Positions 26,938-37,828 of a DNA stretch of 64,000 nt are shown here, piece by piece. Positions within the stretch are counted from its first letter, which is position 1; each line of letters starts with the position of its first letter. The stretch covers positions 62,001 to 126,000 of the forward strand of contig NZ_JADPKT010000073.1 of NCBI RefSeq assembly GCF_023074075.1, read 5' to 3'. The notes under the pieces are model-generated. The model was not told the origin of the DNA. It worked only from the letters and a program-made list of their open reading frames with translations, and did not search any database. The translations under genes were made by a program, and so were the position numbers. The DNA comes from Bradyrhizobium sp. 138 (GTDB lineage Bacteria > Pseudomonadota > Alphaproteobacteria > Rhizobiales > Xanthobacteraceae).

Positions 26938-26952
26938 GTTCTTCCTACGTTC
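26938..26952. promoter_or_regulatory. LexA (SOS) box of uvrA
   Basis: GTTC-TTCCTAC-GTTC, an exact alphaproteobacterial LexA box, 99 bases upstream of the uvrA ATG. Confidence 0.8.
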
Positions 26953-27050
26953 GCTGCCAACCCCATCGGCGCCGATCCCGGTTCCGGGCGCAGCGCGCCT
27001 CTTTTGCTGGCGCGGTCGCGCACCCATGGGATTCCTTGAGGGCAACTCGG

Positions 27051-30026
<2,976 letters not shown>

Positions 30027-30033
30027 GATTATT

Positions 30034-30759
30034 TTACCTCTGCGAGCCTGAGAGCCAGGTTATCTGATCAATACAACCAATTGGAAATCGGATGTGGAGT
30101 GGATGATCCGATTTCGACGTTTTGCGCGTCGCGTCAGCAAGTATCGCGACATACGTTTTCGCGCTCGCAACATCACGCATCAGCGGCACCTCCGCATGCT
30201 CCAGGATGACGTTGCCCAACGGCAGCCATGATAGATCCCGCATGCACTCCTCGAGCGCGTCCCAATTCATACCGAAATGGTCGGGAAAACTAAGTTGTTT
30301 TGCGATCAAGCCAAGAAGCGACATCTTGTCGGGGATGTTCACGGGGAGGCTGGCGCGAGCAGCCACGTTGACCGACGAATCTTCCCAATGAAATTGGAAG
30401 GGTGGTTCGATTCCACTCGCCACACTAACCACCGACGAATTCAATGACGCTTCGCCCCGCGCAACGGCTTCGGCAATTTGCGGCATGGCGTCTAGAAGCT
30501 GACGGATCAGCGCGCGATTGTCGATGTTGCCGACGCGCACCCAAAGCACGACCGGTCCCTGTCTCTTGGCAGCGCGGAGCAACGAGAAGTCGCGGTCCTT
30601 GGTAACGAGAACGGCCGACCGGGAAATGGATTCGCTCCAGATCACCCCGTCGGTCGCGTTCGCCATCCCGAACTCGGCGACATGCGCCGCATCATATCCA
30701 GCTCGACGCATGGCTTCCGCGAGTGCCGGTGGAAGCTGAGCATCGATCAGGTATAGCAA
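30034..30759 (-). CDS. DUF5615 PIN-like domain fused to a barstar-like domain
   Basis: A 241-residue protein with two parts in one frame. Residues 1-103 match DUF5615, a PIN/Mut7-C-like nuclease fold: LIDAQLPPALAEAMRRAGYDAAHV, DGVIW and LVTKDRDF with the expected Asp residues. Residues 125-235 match barstar-type ribonuclease inhibitors, notably LPVNIPDKMSLLGLIAKQL and FPDHFGMNWDALEECMRDLSWLP. The start is TTG at 30759, one base after the stop of the DUF433 gene, so the two are coupled. DUF433/DUF5615 pairs are toxin-antitoxin modules; adding a barstar domain to the nuclease is unusual. Confidence 0.75.
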   Translation of the reverse strand: MLYLIDAQLPPALAEAMRRAGYDAAHVAEFGMANATDGVIWSESISRSAVLVTKDRDFSLLRAAKRQGPVVLWVRVGNIDNRALIRQLLDAMPQIAEAVARGEASLNSSVVSVASGIEPPFQFHWEDSSVNVAARASLPVNIPDKMSLLGLIAKQLSFPDHFGMNWDALEECMRDLSWLPLGNVILEHAEVPLMRDVASAKTYVAILADATRKTSKSDHPLHIRFPIGCIDQITWLSGSQR

Positions 30760-30760
30760 G

Positions 30761-30988
30761 CTATTTCGCCGCTATGATCGGGTGATCGACCTGACGGGCG
30801 GCATAGGCGAGCACCGCGTCGATGTCGGCCTCTTCCAGATACGGATAATCTTCGAGGATGCTTTCGCGCGACTGTCCAGCGGACAGCAGTCCCAGGACAT
30901 CGGCGACCGTGATGCGCAGATCGCGAATGCACGGACGCCCATGCATACGCTGCGGATCGACTGTAATCCTTGCCAGTAGCTCCGACAT
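30761..30988 (-). CDS. DUF433-family antitoxin
   Basis: A 75-residue protein with the DUF433 pattern: ITVDPQRMHGRPCIRDLRITVADVLGLLSAGQSRESILEDYPYLEEADIDAVLAYAA. The fold is a winged helix-turn-helix, and these proteins are the presumed antitoxins of DUF5615 PIN-like toxins. The downstream gene begins one base after its stop codon, confirming the pair. Confidence 0.82.
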   Translation of the reverse strand: MSELLARITVDPQRMHGRPCIRDLRITVADVLGLLSAGQSRESILEDYPYLEEADIDAVLAYAARQVDHPIIAAK

Positions 30989-31085
30989 CTGTCACCTCAG
31001 AGGAAGTCAATATAGCACCTCCAATCGCATCTGTCAGCGCCTCGCCAACGATCCCGTTGCCTGTCCTCCCGCCACTTTCGCCTCC

Positions 31086-31739
31086 ATGCCCTACGCCCTC
31101 GCCATCTTCGATCTCGACGGCACCCTCGCCGACAGCTTCCCGTGGTTCCTGCGCACCATCAACGATGTCGCCGATCGCTTCAATTTTCGCCGCGTCGCGG
31201 ATGAGGAGATCGAAGAGCTCAGGCATGCGTCGAGCCGCGAGATCCTCACCCGGCTCGAGGTGCCCTTGTGGAAGCTGCCGGCGATCGCGCGACACGCGCG
31301 GCGGCTGAAGGCGGAGGCGGCAGCCGAGATTCCGCTATTTGCCGGCGTCGAGGCGATGCTGCGGACGCTGAGCGAAAACGGCGTGCGGCTCGCGCTGGTG
31401 ACCTCTGACAGTGAGGCCAATGCACGCGAGAAGCTCGGGGACGCCGCGGCGCTGTTCTCCCATTTCGACTGCGCCGCATCGCTGTTCGGCAAGCCCGCGA
31501 AATTCCGCCGTGTCATCGGCCGTGCCGGTGTCGAGCCAGACAAGGTCATTGCGATCGGCGACGAGGTCCGTGACATCGAGGCGGCGCGGGCCGTCGGGAT
31601 TGCTTGCGGCGCTGTATGCTGGGGCTACGCCGCGCCGGCAGCGCTGCGGGCGCTCGGGCCGGATCATGTGTTCGCGCGGATGGATGAGATTGTGTTGACG
31701 CTGTGCCCCGGTGCCGTAGGGCGGATTAGCGGAGCGTAA
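31086..31739 (+). CDS. HAD-superfamily hydrolase
   Basis: A 217-residue phosphatase-type HAD protein. Motif I is IFDLDGTLADS with the nucleophile Asp, motif II is LVTSDSE, the motif III Lys lies in FGKPAKF, and motif IV is AIGDEVRDIEAA. A helical cap lies between residues about 20 and 85, as in the phosphoglycolate phosphatase group. The substrate is unknown. The last codons (about VGRISGA) and the stop are written in a palindromic repeat (31716-31745), so the C-terminus may be an extension acquired from that repeat. Confidence 0.85.
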   Translation: MPYALAIFDLDGTLADSFPWFLRTINDVADRFNFRRVADEEIEELRHASSREILTRLEVPLWKLPAIARHARRLKAEAAAEIPLFAGVEAMLRTLSENGVRLALVTSDSEANAREKLGDAAALFSHFDCAASLFGKPAKFRRVIGRAGVEPDKVIAIGDEVRDIEAARAVGIACGAVCWGYAAPAALRALGPDHVFARMDEIVLTLCPGAVGRISGA

Positions 31740-31796
31740 TCCGCCGATCGATCGTCGTTGCTAGATGGCGGATTACGCTTCGCTAATCCGCCCTAC
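31716..31796. repeat. 30-base palindromic repeat overlapping the 3' end of the HAD gene
   Basis: The left arm 31716-31745 and right arm 31767-31796 are inverted copies of GTAGGGCGGATTAGCG-type sequence matching at 29 of 30 positions, with a 21-base spacer. It can form a strong hairpin and may serve as a bidirectional terminator between two convergent genes. Confidence 0.85.
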
Positions 31797-31812
31797 GCGT
31801 CCCTACTCATCC

Positions 31813-32781
31813 CTACTCCGACCTCCGCAAAAACATTCCGAACGCCCTTGGGCCGTCGCCGGTCTTGATCTCACCGACGACCTTCAACTCGGCCGCGTCG
31901 ATGATGTCAAGCGTATTGCTCTCCCAGCAGGCGACGATGACGCGCTTGCCGTCGGCGGTCGCGTTAATGCCTTCGGGATAGTCGCCGACATTGATCCGCT
32001 TGATCGGCTTCAGGCTCGCCAGGTCGAACACGCTGACGGTGCCGCCATATTGATCGCTGACGAAGCCGCGGCCTTGCGTCAGCGCCACCGCATAGGGCCG
32101 CATCCCGACCGGCACGCGCGCGATCTCGCGGCCTTGCGCGATGTCGATCACCGAGACGTCGTCGGAGCCGACATTGGCGGTGTAGGCGCGCTTGCCGTCG
32201 GCATCGATGGTGACGCCGAACGGACGGGTGCCGACCTTGATCGCCGCCTTGCGCTGGCGCGTCGTCGTGTCCACCACCGAGACGCTGTCGTCGTCGCGGT
32301 CTGCCGAGAGCAGCAGCTTGCCGTCCGGCGTCACCGCCAGCCCTGAGGGTGAAGCGCCGACCGCGATGCTGGCAGTGACGGTGCGCGCGGCCGTATCGAT
32401 CACCCGCACCGCCGCAGCATACCAGTCGGCGACATAGACCGTCCTCCCATCGGGCGCCACCGCAATGCCGAGCGGCCCGCCACCGACCTCGATCCGCCCC
32501 GCCACCTGCCGCGTTGCCGCGTCCACCACGGTTACCGCCTTGGCGTCGGGGCTCGTGACATAGGCAAAGCGGCCGTCGGCGCTGACGGCCACGCCCGCCG
32601 GCTTGCCGCCGACGGAAATGGTTGCGACGCTGCGCGAGGTCGCGAGGTCCACGACCATCAGATCGTCGCTGAGCTGGTTGGTCACGAACGCCTCTTCGGC
32701 GCACGCGCTGCCGAGACCAGCCCGGCAAAGGCCGGCGGCGAGCGCCGCCAGGACCAGCGTCCGCAAGACCGGTGCCCGCAC
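31813..32781 (-). CDS. Exported YVTN beta-propeller protein
   Basis: A 322-residue protein with a signal peptide (cleaved near SACAEE). It is built of about seven YVTN-type repeats, each reading roughly VxPDGxxxYVAxxxxxxVxVIDxxxxxVxxxIxVG. This family forms seven-bladed propellers and includes proteins linked to PQQ-dependent alcohol dehydrogenases. The gene is followed upstream in the transcript by an MxaD-like SRPBCC protein (two bases apart), which supports a periplasmic role in alcohol oxidation, but no dehydrogenase gene is in the window. Confidence 0.85.
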   Translation of the reverse strand: MRAPVLRTLVLAALAAGLCRAGLGSACAEEAFVTNQLSDDLMVVDLATSRSVATISVGGKPAGVAVSADGRFAYVTSPDAKAVTVVDAATRQVAGRIEVGGGPLGIAVAPDGRTVYVADWYAAAVRVIDTAARTVTASIAVGASPSGLAVTPDGKLLLSADRDDDSVSVVDTTTRQRKAAIKVGTRPFGVTIDADGKRAYTANVGSDDVSVIDIAQGREIARVPVGMRPYAVALTQGRGFVSDQYGGTVSVFDLASLKPIKRINVGDYPEGINATADGKRVIVACWESNTLDIIDAAELKVVGEIKTGDGPRAFGMFLRRSE

Positions 32782-32783
32782 GA

Positions 32784-33350
32784 TCAGCTACCGCTCTCGA
32801 TCTTCTTCTTGAGCGACTCGAGGCCGGTCCTGTAGAGCCCGCTCACCGCCTTCATCGCGGCCTCGTCGCTCAGCTCCGGCGGCGGATCGTTGTTGGGAAA
32901 GCCGCGATAGAACGCGCCGGCCCATTCCAGCTTCGCCTTGCCGTCGGGCGCGGGCGATACCGTCAAGGTCGAGGAATAATTGGTCACCGGCAGCGCCTTC
33001 ACGTCGACCTTGGTGATCCGGTACGAATAGCTCAGCATGTCCGGTTCGTATTTGTAGAGCTCCTCGTCGACAGTCGCTCCGCCCGTGAGCGTCAGTTGGC
33101 GCGTCGCGCCGATCTCGTTGCCCTTCTCGCCCGTGGTCTTGGTGACGATCGGGAGCCAGCTCATGTCCTGGAAATTGGAAATCGCGGCCCAGACCTTCGC
33201 CGGCGGCGCACTGATCTCGATGGATTCCCGCACCTTCTGCCGGGTCGGCCCGTGTGCCCAGGCCGGACCAAAGGTCGCTGCCAAGCCTGCCGCCCCCATG
33301 ACAGCCAGCGCCGCCACCACGGCCGTGCGCCGTCCAATCGTCACCCTCAT
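32784..33350 (-). CDS. Periplasmic SRPBCC (MxaD-like) protein
   Basis: A 188-residue protein with a signal peptide (hydrophobic residues 10-27, cleaved after AWA). Its mature START/SRPBCC fold shows IEISAPPAKVWAAISNFQDMSWLP near residue 45 and WAGAFYRGFPNNDPP near 143. This is the pattern of MxaD, a periplasmic accessory of methanol dehydrogenase systems. It precedes the beta-propeller gene in one transcription unit. Confidence 0.8.
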   Translation of the reverse strand: MRVTIGRRTAVVAALAVMGAAGLAATFGPAWAHGPTRQKVRESIEISAPPAKVWAAISNFQDMSWLPIVTKTTGEKGNEIGATRQLTLTGGATVDEELYKYEPDMLSYSYRITKVDVKALPVTNYSSTLTVSPAPDGKAKLEWAGAFYRGFPNNDPPPELSDEAAMKAVSGLYRTGLESLKKKIESGS

Positions 33351-33891
33351 CTCGCTTCCTCATACGTCCAGTTGATTACGCGCGACTTCAGGCGCGCTGC
33401 GGTCATCCTAGCGTATTTTGAGGCCGAGGGGAGACCGGTTCGTGGCACCGTTGCGGCAGAGGTCGGCACAACCCACAACCCGTTGCGCTGCCTGTCGGGC
33501 AAAACACCCCATGGGAGGGTCAATGCTGCCAGGCCACAATAATTCGCTTTACTAGAATTCGGAAATGTCGCATGTTTCTGCCACCTCATCCCGGGCCGAG
33601 GGGCGGATCGCGATCGTCACGAACGCGGGATGGGAGGTGGTGGACGCGGGCCGCGTCGCGCGCAGTCGGTTTTGCAGGGCGGGTCACACCGTGAGCAGGC
33701 AACGCGCGCATACGACAGGTGCAGCCCGCGTACGGCAAAATCGTGTGGTCCTGGCGCCCGAGGTTCTGGCGTCAAGTCTTGGCGGTGATGTGGCGGCCCA
33801 ACCGGGTTCGCAGCATCAGCCATCCGCAAGACAACGGGGGCAATAGTGCATCGCTCCCCGGGGAGAGCACGACATAAGCCGTAAAACCACT

Positions 33892-34006
33892 GCGCAGGGA
33901 AGGCCGGATGTTTGGCTTCACCTGTATGCCGCTGTGCAGCTATTTTTAGCACACGCTTCGCACAGTGGACCGCGGGTGCTAGGTCAGCACCCGGCCTTCC
34001 CTGCGC
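33892..34006. repeat. 115-base element with perfect 16-base inverted ends
   Basis: GCGCAGGGAAGGCCGG (33892-33907) and its exact complement (33991-34006) bound it. An inner hairpin GGGTGCT/AGCACCC lies near 33974-33992. It looks like a small non-coding dispersed element. Confidence 0.7.
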
Positions 34007-34113
34007 CCTCGGCACTCCCAAGGGCGGTAACGGCCGCAAAGCTCGGGCACGATGTGTCGCGAGAACGGGACGCCGCGCGTGCGATTGAGTTTCGAACATG
34101 AAGACGAATACCG

Positions 34114-34276
34114 CTCTCGTGCCCCGGACGCAGCGCAACGCCCCGGCGATGCGAAGCATCGTCCGGTGCGGTGCGCTGCAGAGCCGGGGCCCATGCAAAC
34201 GCGCGCCGTGCAGCCTCCTGGGTCCCGGCTCTGCGCCGCATCGCTTGCGCGTTGCGGCTTGTCCGGGACACGAGAG
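34114..34276. repeat. 163-base element with 28-base inverted ends
   Basis: The arms 34114-34141 and 34249-34276 are inverted copies matching at about 23 of 28 positions (CTCTCGTG and CCCGGAC are perfect within them). It lies between the element at 33892 and the repeat at 34302. Confidence 0.6.
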
Positions 34277-34301
34277 CGGAGGATGGCATACCCGCGGAAC
34301 G

Positions 34302-34334
34302 ATTCTGGATTGCTTCGCTGCGCTCGCAATGACG
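34302..34334. repeat. Dispersed palindromic repeat, copy B (partial)
   Basis: These 33 bases are identical, reverse complemented, to 4975-5007 about 29 kb away. Only one end of the element is present. It lies just beyond the stop of the AAA ATPase gene. Confidence 0.85.
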
Positions 34335-34367
34335 ACGAGGAGAGCGAGAACCGGTCCCGTCTTTCGA

Positions 34368-35135
34368 TCACTGCCCCAACGTAGTCTCAACAAATCCGCG
34401 CGGGTCCGTGCAGAACTCCCGCATCACCCGATAATGATCCGTCTCTTCCACCGTCACAGGCTCCAGGCCGTATTTCCCGAGCCGCAGCAGCCGCGCGTTG
34501 GGATAGGCCATCAGCATCGGCGCGTGCGTCGCCATGATGACCTGGCAGATCCGGGACTCCTCCATGCGCCGCAGCAGCTTCAGGAATTCGATCTGCCGCG
34601 CCGGCGACAGTGCCGATTCCGGCTCGTCGAAGATGAAGATGCCTTGGCGCTGACAGCGCTCCTCGAAGAAGCGCAGAAAGCCTTCGCCATGAGAGTGCGA
34701 CAGGAAATCGGGACCAGATTGGCCGGCATCACGCGCGGCCTTGTCCAGATACCGCGCCACCGAGAAGAAACTCTCGGCACGGAAAAACCAGCCATTGGTG
34801 ATCTTCGGCAACCAGCTTGCACGCAGCGCCTTGGAGAGTTGCCCGCCCATCTTCTCGCGCGCTTCAGAATGATCGACCGGCATGTAACCCTTGCCGCCTC
34901 CGGCATCGTCGTAGCCGGCAAGCGCTGCAATGCCTTCGAGGATCGTCGACTTCCCGGTGCCGTTCTCCCCGACGATGATCGTGATGGCGCTGTCGAACTT
35001 GAGCTCGAAATCATCGGGGAAGATAGGCAGGCAAAACGGATAGGCCTTGCGATCACCCACTTGAAGCGGGTCGAGCCAGACCCGCTTCAGATACGGCGCC
35101 GGCAAGTTGATGGTGCGGTGACCTCTCCGGCTCAT
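34368..35135 (-). CDS. AAA-family ATPase of unknown function, likely SOS-controlled
   Basis: A 255-residue ABC/RecF-like ATPase. Walker A is GENGTGKST near residue 57, a signature-like LSHSHGEGF occurs near 150, Walker B is GIFIFDEPESALSP near 167, and the switch His is in ATHAP near 205. No coiled-coil or nuclease domain is seen. Such single-domain OLD-like ATPases often act with other proteins in DNA maintenance. The ATG at 35135 follows GAGAGG. A perfect LexA box lies 44-58 bases before the start, suggesting induction by DNA damage. Confidence 0.8.
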   Translation of the reverse strand: MSRRGHRTINLPAPYLKRVWLDPLQVGDRKAYPFCLPIFPDDFELKFDSAITIIVGENGTGKSTILEGIAALAGYDDAGGGKGYMPVDHSEAREKMGGQLSKALRASWLPKITNGWFFRAESFFSVARYLDKAARDAGQSGPDFLSHSHGEGFLRFFEERCQRQGIFIFDEPESALSPARQIEFLKLLRRMEESRICQVIMATHAPMLMAYPNARLLRLGKYGLEPVTVEETDHYRVMREFCTDPRGFVETTLGQ

Positions 35136-35178
35136 AGCCGCCTCTCTGTCCGTTCCGCCAAAGGACATTTCCCAGCAA

Positions 35179-35193
35179 GAACGTAACGGGAAC
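35179..35193 (-). promoter_or_regulatory. LexA (SOS) box upstream of the AAA ATPase
   Basis: GAAC-GTAACGG-GAAC is an exact LexA box in either orientation (GAAC-N7-GAAC equals the complement of GTTC-N7-GTTC). It ends 44 bases upstream of the ATPase ATG at 35135, the usual promoter distance. Confidence 0.6.
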
Positions 35194-35245
35194 GACCAAG
35201 TTGCGCAACCGGCAGAATCTGCCCGGCGCAAGCCTAGAGGGCAGC

Positions 35246-36106
35246 CTAATCCAGCGCCTCCAGCACCAACTCCATCGTCATCAGCACGGGATTGTCGCCG
35301 CGGACCAGGCGCCCCTCCGCGAGGCCGCCGGTGTAATCGACCAGCGCGACGTCGAGCGCAGCTTCGAGCGCGCCGGAGTGCCCGAGGGCAATCAGCCCGG
35401 CCGTCACCGCAAGCTCAGTCGCAAATGGCTCGGTCACGCCGCCATGGGTGAAGCGCGCGCCGATGGTCGAACCCACGCCGCCGTGGATCTTCGCACGCGT
35501 CACGCCATGCGCACGGCAGAACTCTTCGAGCGAGCCAGCAAAATCCTGGTTCGGGCGCAGGCGGAGCGGATACGCGCGGCTCGTCGTGCGCGCGCCCGTG
35601 CGCTCCGCCGCCACCGGCCCGAACAGCTTGAAATTGGTCTCGGGATCGGGCTCGGCGGTGAACATCGCGCCGTCGATACCGAAGGCCTCGACCTCGAACG
35701 GTTCGGCGACGACCGTCTCGTCCGGCAGCATGTGGCCACCGCTGGCCTTGCCGTCGGCCTCCGTCCACAGCCCATGGCAATGAAAGAACGGTGCGCCGTC
35801 GCGCGTGCCGAGCGTCATGCTGCCGAGCCTCAAACGCGTCACACCGCGGGGCCGAAACGTGTCGCTGTAGAACGCGGCGTTCTCGCCGGTCTTCGACAGC
35901 GCCGGCATCACATAGCCGAACGGCCCGAGCACACCGTGCCGGAAGTTCAGAACGCCGCCGGCAAATCCCTCGGCCGCAAAGGCGCGCCGCGCGGCTTCCA
36001 GCAGCGGCAGTCCTGCCGGAAGCGTGAACGAGAAGGCACGCCCCCTCGCCTCCACCCATTGGATGCGTTCTGCGTGCGCCGCGCCCGGCTGCTTGATACT
36101 CCGCAT
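35246..36106 (-). CDS. PCC (DUF296)-domain protein, tandem
   Basis: A 286-residue protein that appears to carry two PCC/DUF296-like modules, each about 110-130 residues. The first has GVTRLRLGSMTLGTRDGAPFFHCHGLWT with the His pair near 107-109, and the second carries GVTRAKIHGGVGSTIGARF and ALGHSGALEAALDVALVDY. Single PCC domains occur as trimers in bacteria and in plant AT-hook proteins; the enzymatic role is unknown. It is ten bases downstream of the acyl-CoA synthetase gene on the same strand, so the two may share a pathway. Confidence 0.75.
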   Translation of the reverse strand: MRSIKQPGAAHAERIQWVEARGRAFSFTLPAGLPLLEAARRAFAAEGFAGGVLNFRHGVLGPFGYVMPALSKTGENAAFYSDTFRPRGVTRLRLGSMTLGTRDGAPFFHCHGLWTEADGKASGGHMLPDETVVAEPFEVEAFGIDGAMFTAEPDPETNFKLFGPVAAERTGARTTSRAYPLRLRPNQDFAGSLEEFCRAHGVTRAKIHGGVGSTIGARFTHGGVTEPFATELAVTAGLIALGHSGALEAALDVALVDYTGGLAEGRLVRGDNPVLMTMELVLEALD

Positions 36107-36115
36107 CGCCTACGC

Positions 36116-37723
36116 TCAGCCGACTTTCGTCTTGTCGAGATCGAGCAGCCCACGCGCCTCGAGCTCGTCGCGCACCATGCGTTTCGGGATCTTGCCATAG
36201 CCGGATTTCGGGAGCGCCTCCCAGAAGAAGAACCGTTTCGGCATCTTGTAGCGCGGCACCTTAGGCGAGAGGAACGCCGCCATCTCGGCTTCGCTTACCG
36301 GCTTTACGCCTTCGCGCGCAACGCAGACGGCGACGCCGACCTCGCCCCAGGTCGCATCGGGCACGCCGAGCACGGCGACCTCGCCGACCGCGGGATGCGT
36401 CAAAATCTTCTCCTCGATCTCGCGCGGATAGATGTTGGAGCCGCCCGAGATGTACATGTCGGAGGCGCGGCCGGTGATGTAGACAAACCCCTCCTCGTCC
36501 ATGTGGCCGAGATCGCCGGTGCGGAACCAGCCGTTGCGGAATGCCTTCGCATTGGCCTCGGGGTTGTCGTAATAGCCGGCGAGAACGGCAGGGCCGATCA
36601 CGCAGATCTCGCCGCTCTGGTTGGCCGCGAGCTCGCGGCCCTCGTCGTCCTGGATCGAGACCTGCATGCCGGTGCGTTCGAAGCCGCAGGTGCCGATCTT
36701 GGCATGCGGCCCGTCCTCGGGATCGTGCAGCGCCGCTGGCAGCACGGTGATGTTGCCGGTGACCTCGCCAAGGCCGAAATATTGCACGATGACCTTGCCG
36801 AGCTTCTTCAACGCGGTCTTCTGGTCCTCGCGATACATTGGCGCGCCGGCATAGATCACGTGGCGCAGCGAGGTGTGGTCGTATTTGTCGACGGCGGGGT
36901 GCTCGACCATCATCTTCAGGATCGTCGGCACGGTGAAGAGATTGGCGACCCGATGCTTTTCGATCAGGCGGAACGCCTCGTCGATGTCGAACTTCTCGGT
37001 CGGCAACAAGACGGTGCAGACGCCGCGCGCGGTCTGCACCAGCTGATGTACGCCGGCGCCGTGCGACAGCGGCGCGACCACCAGCGAGGCGTCGTCCTCG
37101 GTGACGCCAGGTGTCAGATCGGCGAGATGGTTGGTGACGACAAATCCCATCTGGCCGTGGGTCAGCACCGCCGCCTTGGAGCGTCCGGTGGTGCCGGAGG
37201 TGAAGAAGAACCAGCAGGGATCGTCGTGCTCGACGTCGGCATTCGCGATGCTGGCGCCAGCCTGCGCGGCAATGGCCTCGGCAACCGAGCGCTCGCCGAA
37301 CGCGGCCTTGCCGTCGATGCTCCAGGTGAACTCGAGCGCCCCACCCTTCACGGCTGCGGCATGCTCGGGAAAATCGACATGGCACAGAAACGCCTTGGCG
37401 CCGGAGGCCTGCGCGAGATAGGTGACCTCATCCGGCATCAGGCGGAAATTGGTGGGCACCCAGACCGCGCCGAGCCGGAATGCCGCGAACATCGACAAGA
37501 ACATCTCGTCGCCGTTCTTGGAGTGGACCAGGATGCGGTCGCCCTTGGTGATGCCGCGTGCGGCGAGCGCCGCCGCCAGCGCCGAGACCTGCGCGTCGAT
37601 CTGGCGCCAGGTCCAGGATTTGTCACCCCAGACGAAGCCGGGACGCGTTCCATGCCGCCGCGCATTCTGGGTCAGCATGTAAGCGAGATTCATGACGCGG
37701 CGGGACATGCGCAGGGGCTGCAT
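36116..37723 (-). CDS. Acyl-CoA synthetase (AMP-dependent)
   Basis: A 535-residue adenylate-forming enzyme that activates a carboxylic acid to its acyl-CoA. The P-loop is FFTSGTTGRSKAAVLTHGQ near residue 170, and the later motif GWFRTGDLGHMDEEGFVYITGRASDMYISGGSNIYP is intact. The C-terminal lysine motif appears as ALPKSGYGKIPKRMV. The N-terminus MQPLRMSRRVMNLAYMLTQNARRHG resembles the fatty-acid-CoA ligases; the acid is not predictable. The PCC-domain gene follows at a ten-base gap. Confidence 0.9.
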   Translation of the reverse strand: MQPLRMSRRVMNLAYMLTQNARRHGTRPGFVWGDKSWTWRQIDAQVSALAAALAARGITKGDRILVHSKNGDEMFLSMFAAFRLGAVWVPTNFRLMPDEVTYLAQASGAKAFLCHVDFPEHAAAVKGGALEFTWSIDGKAAFGERSVAEAIAAQAGASIANADVEHDDPCWFFFTSGTTGRSKAAVLTHGQMGFVVTNHLADLTPGVTEDDASLVVAPLSHGAGVHQLVQTARGVCTVLLPTEKFDIDEAFRLIEKHRVANLFTVPTILKMMVEHPAVDKYDHTSLRHVIYAGAPMYREDQKTALKKLGKVIVQYFGLGEVTGNITVLPAALHDPEDGPHAKIGTCGFERTGMQVSIQDDEGRELAANQSGEICVIGPAVLAGYYDNPEANAKAFRNGWFRTGDLGHMDEEGFVYITGRASDMYISGGSNIYPREIEEKILTHPAVGEVAVLGVPDATWGEVGVAVCVAREGVKPVSEAEMAAFLSPKVPRYKMPKRFFFWEALPKSGYGKIPKRMVRDELEARGLLDLDKTKVG

Positions 37724-37828
37724 CGGGCTTCCTCTTCGAGGGCGGACGGCACGCTGGCCAGCCGCTCATTGCAGCCCATTTATCGCCATGACCGGCGCCC
37801 CTGCAAGGCCAGCGGCCGCGGACCTGCC

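Larger units (their letters stand above)
33351..34367. other. 1-kb gene-free region made mostly of dispersed repeats
   Basis: No coding frame here has homology-like or codon-usage support. From about 33.85 to 34.33 kb the sequence is a chain of inverted-repeat elements listed separately. The part 33351-33850 shows no repeat or signal beyond the likely promoter of the MxaD-like gene. Confidence 0.6.

Noticed and set aside
33565..33846. Possible small gene in the region before the repeat island
   Set aside because: No ribosome site, atypical composition and no recognisable fold; probably non-coding.
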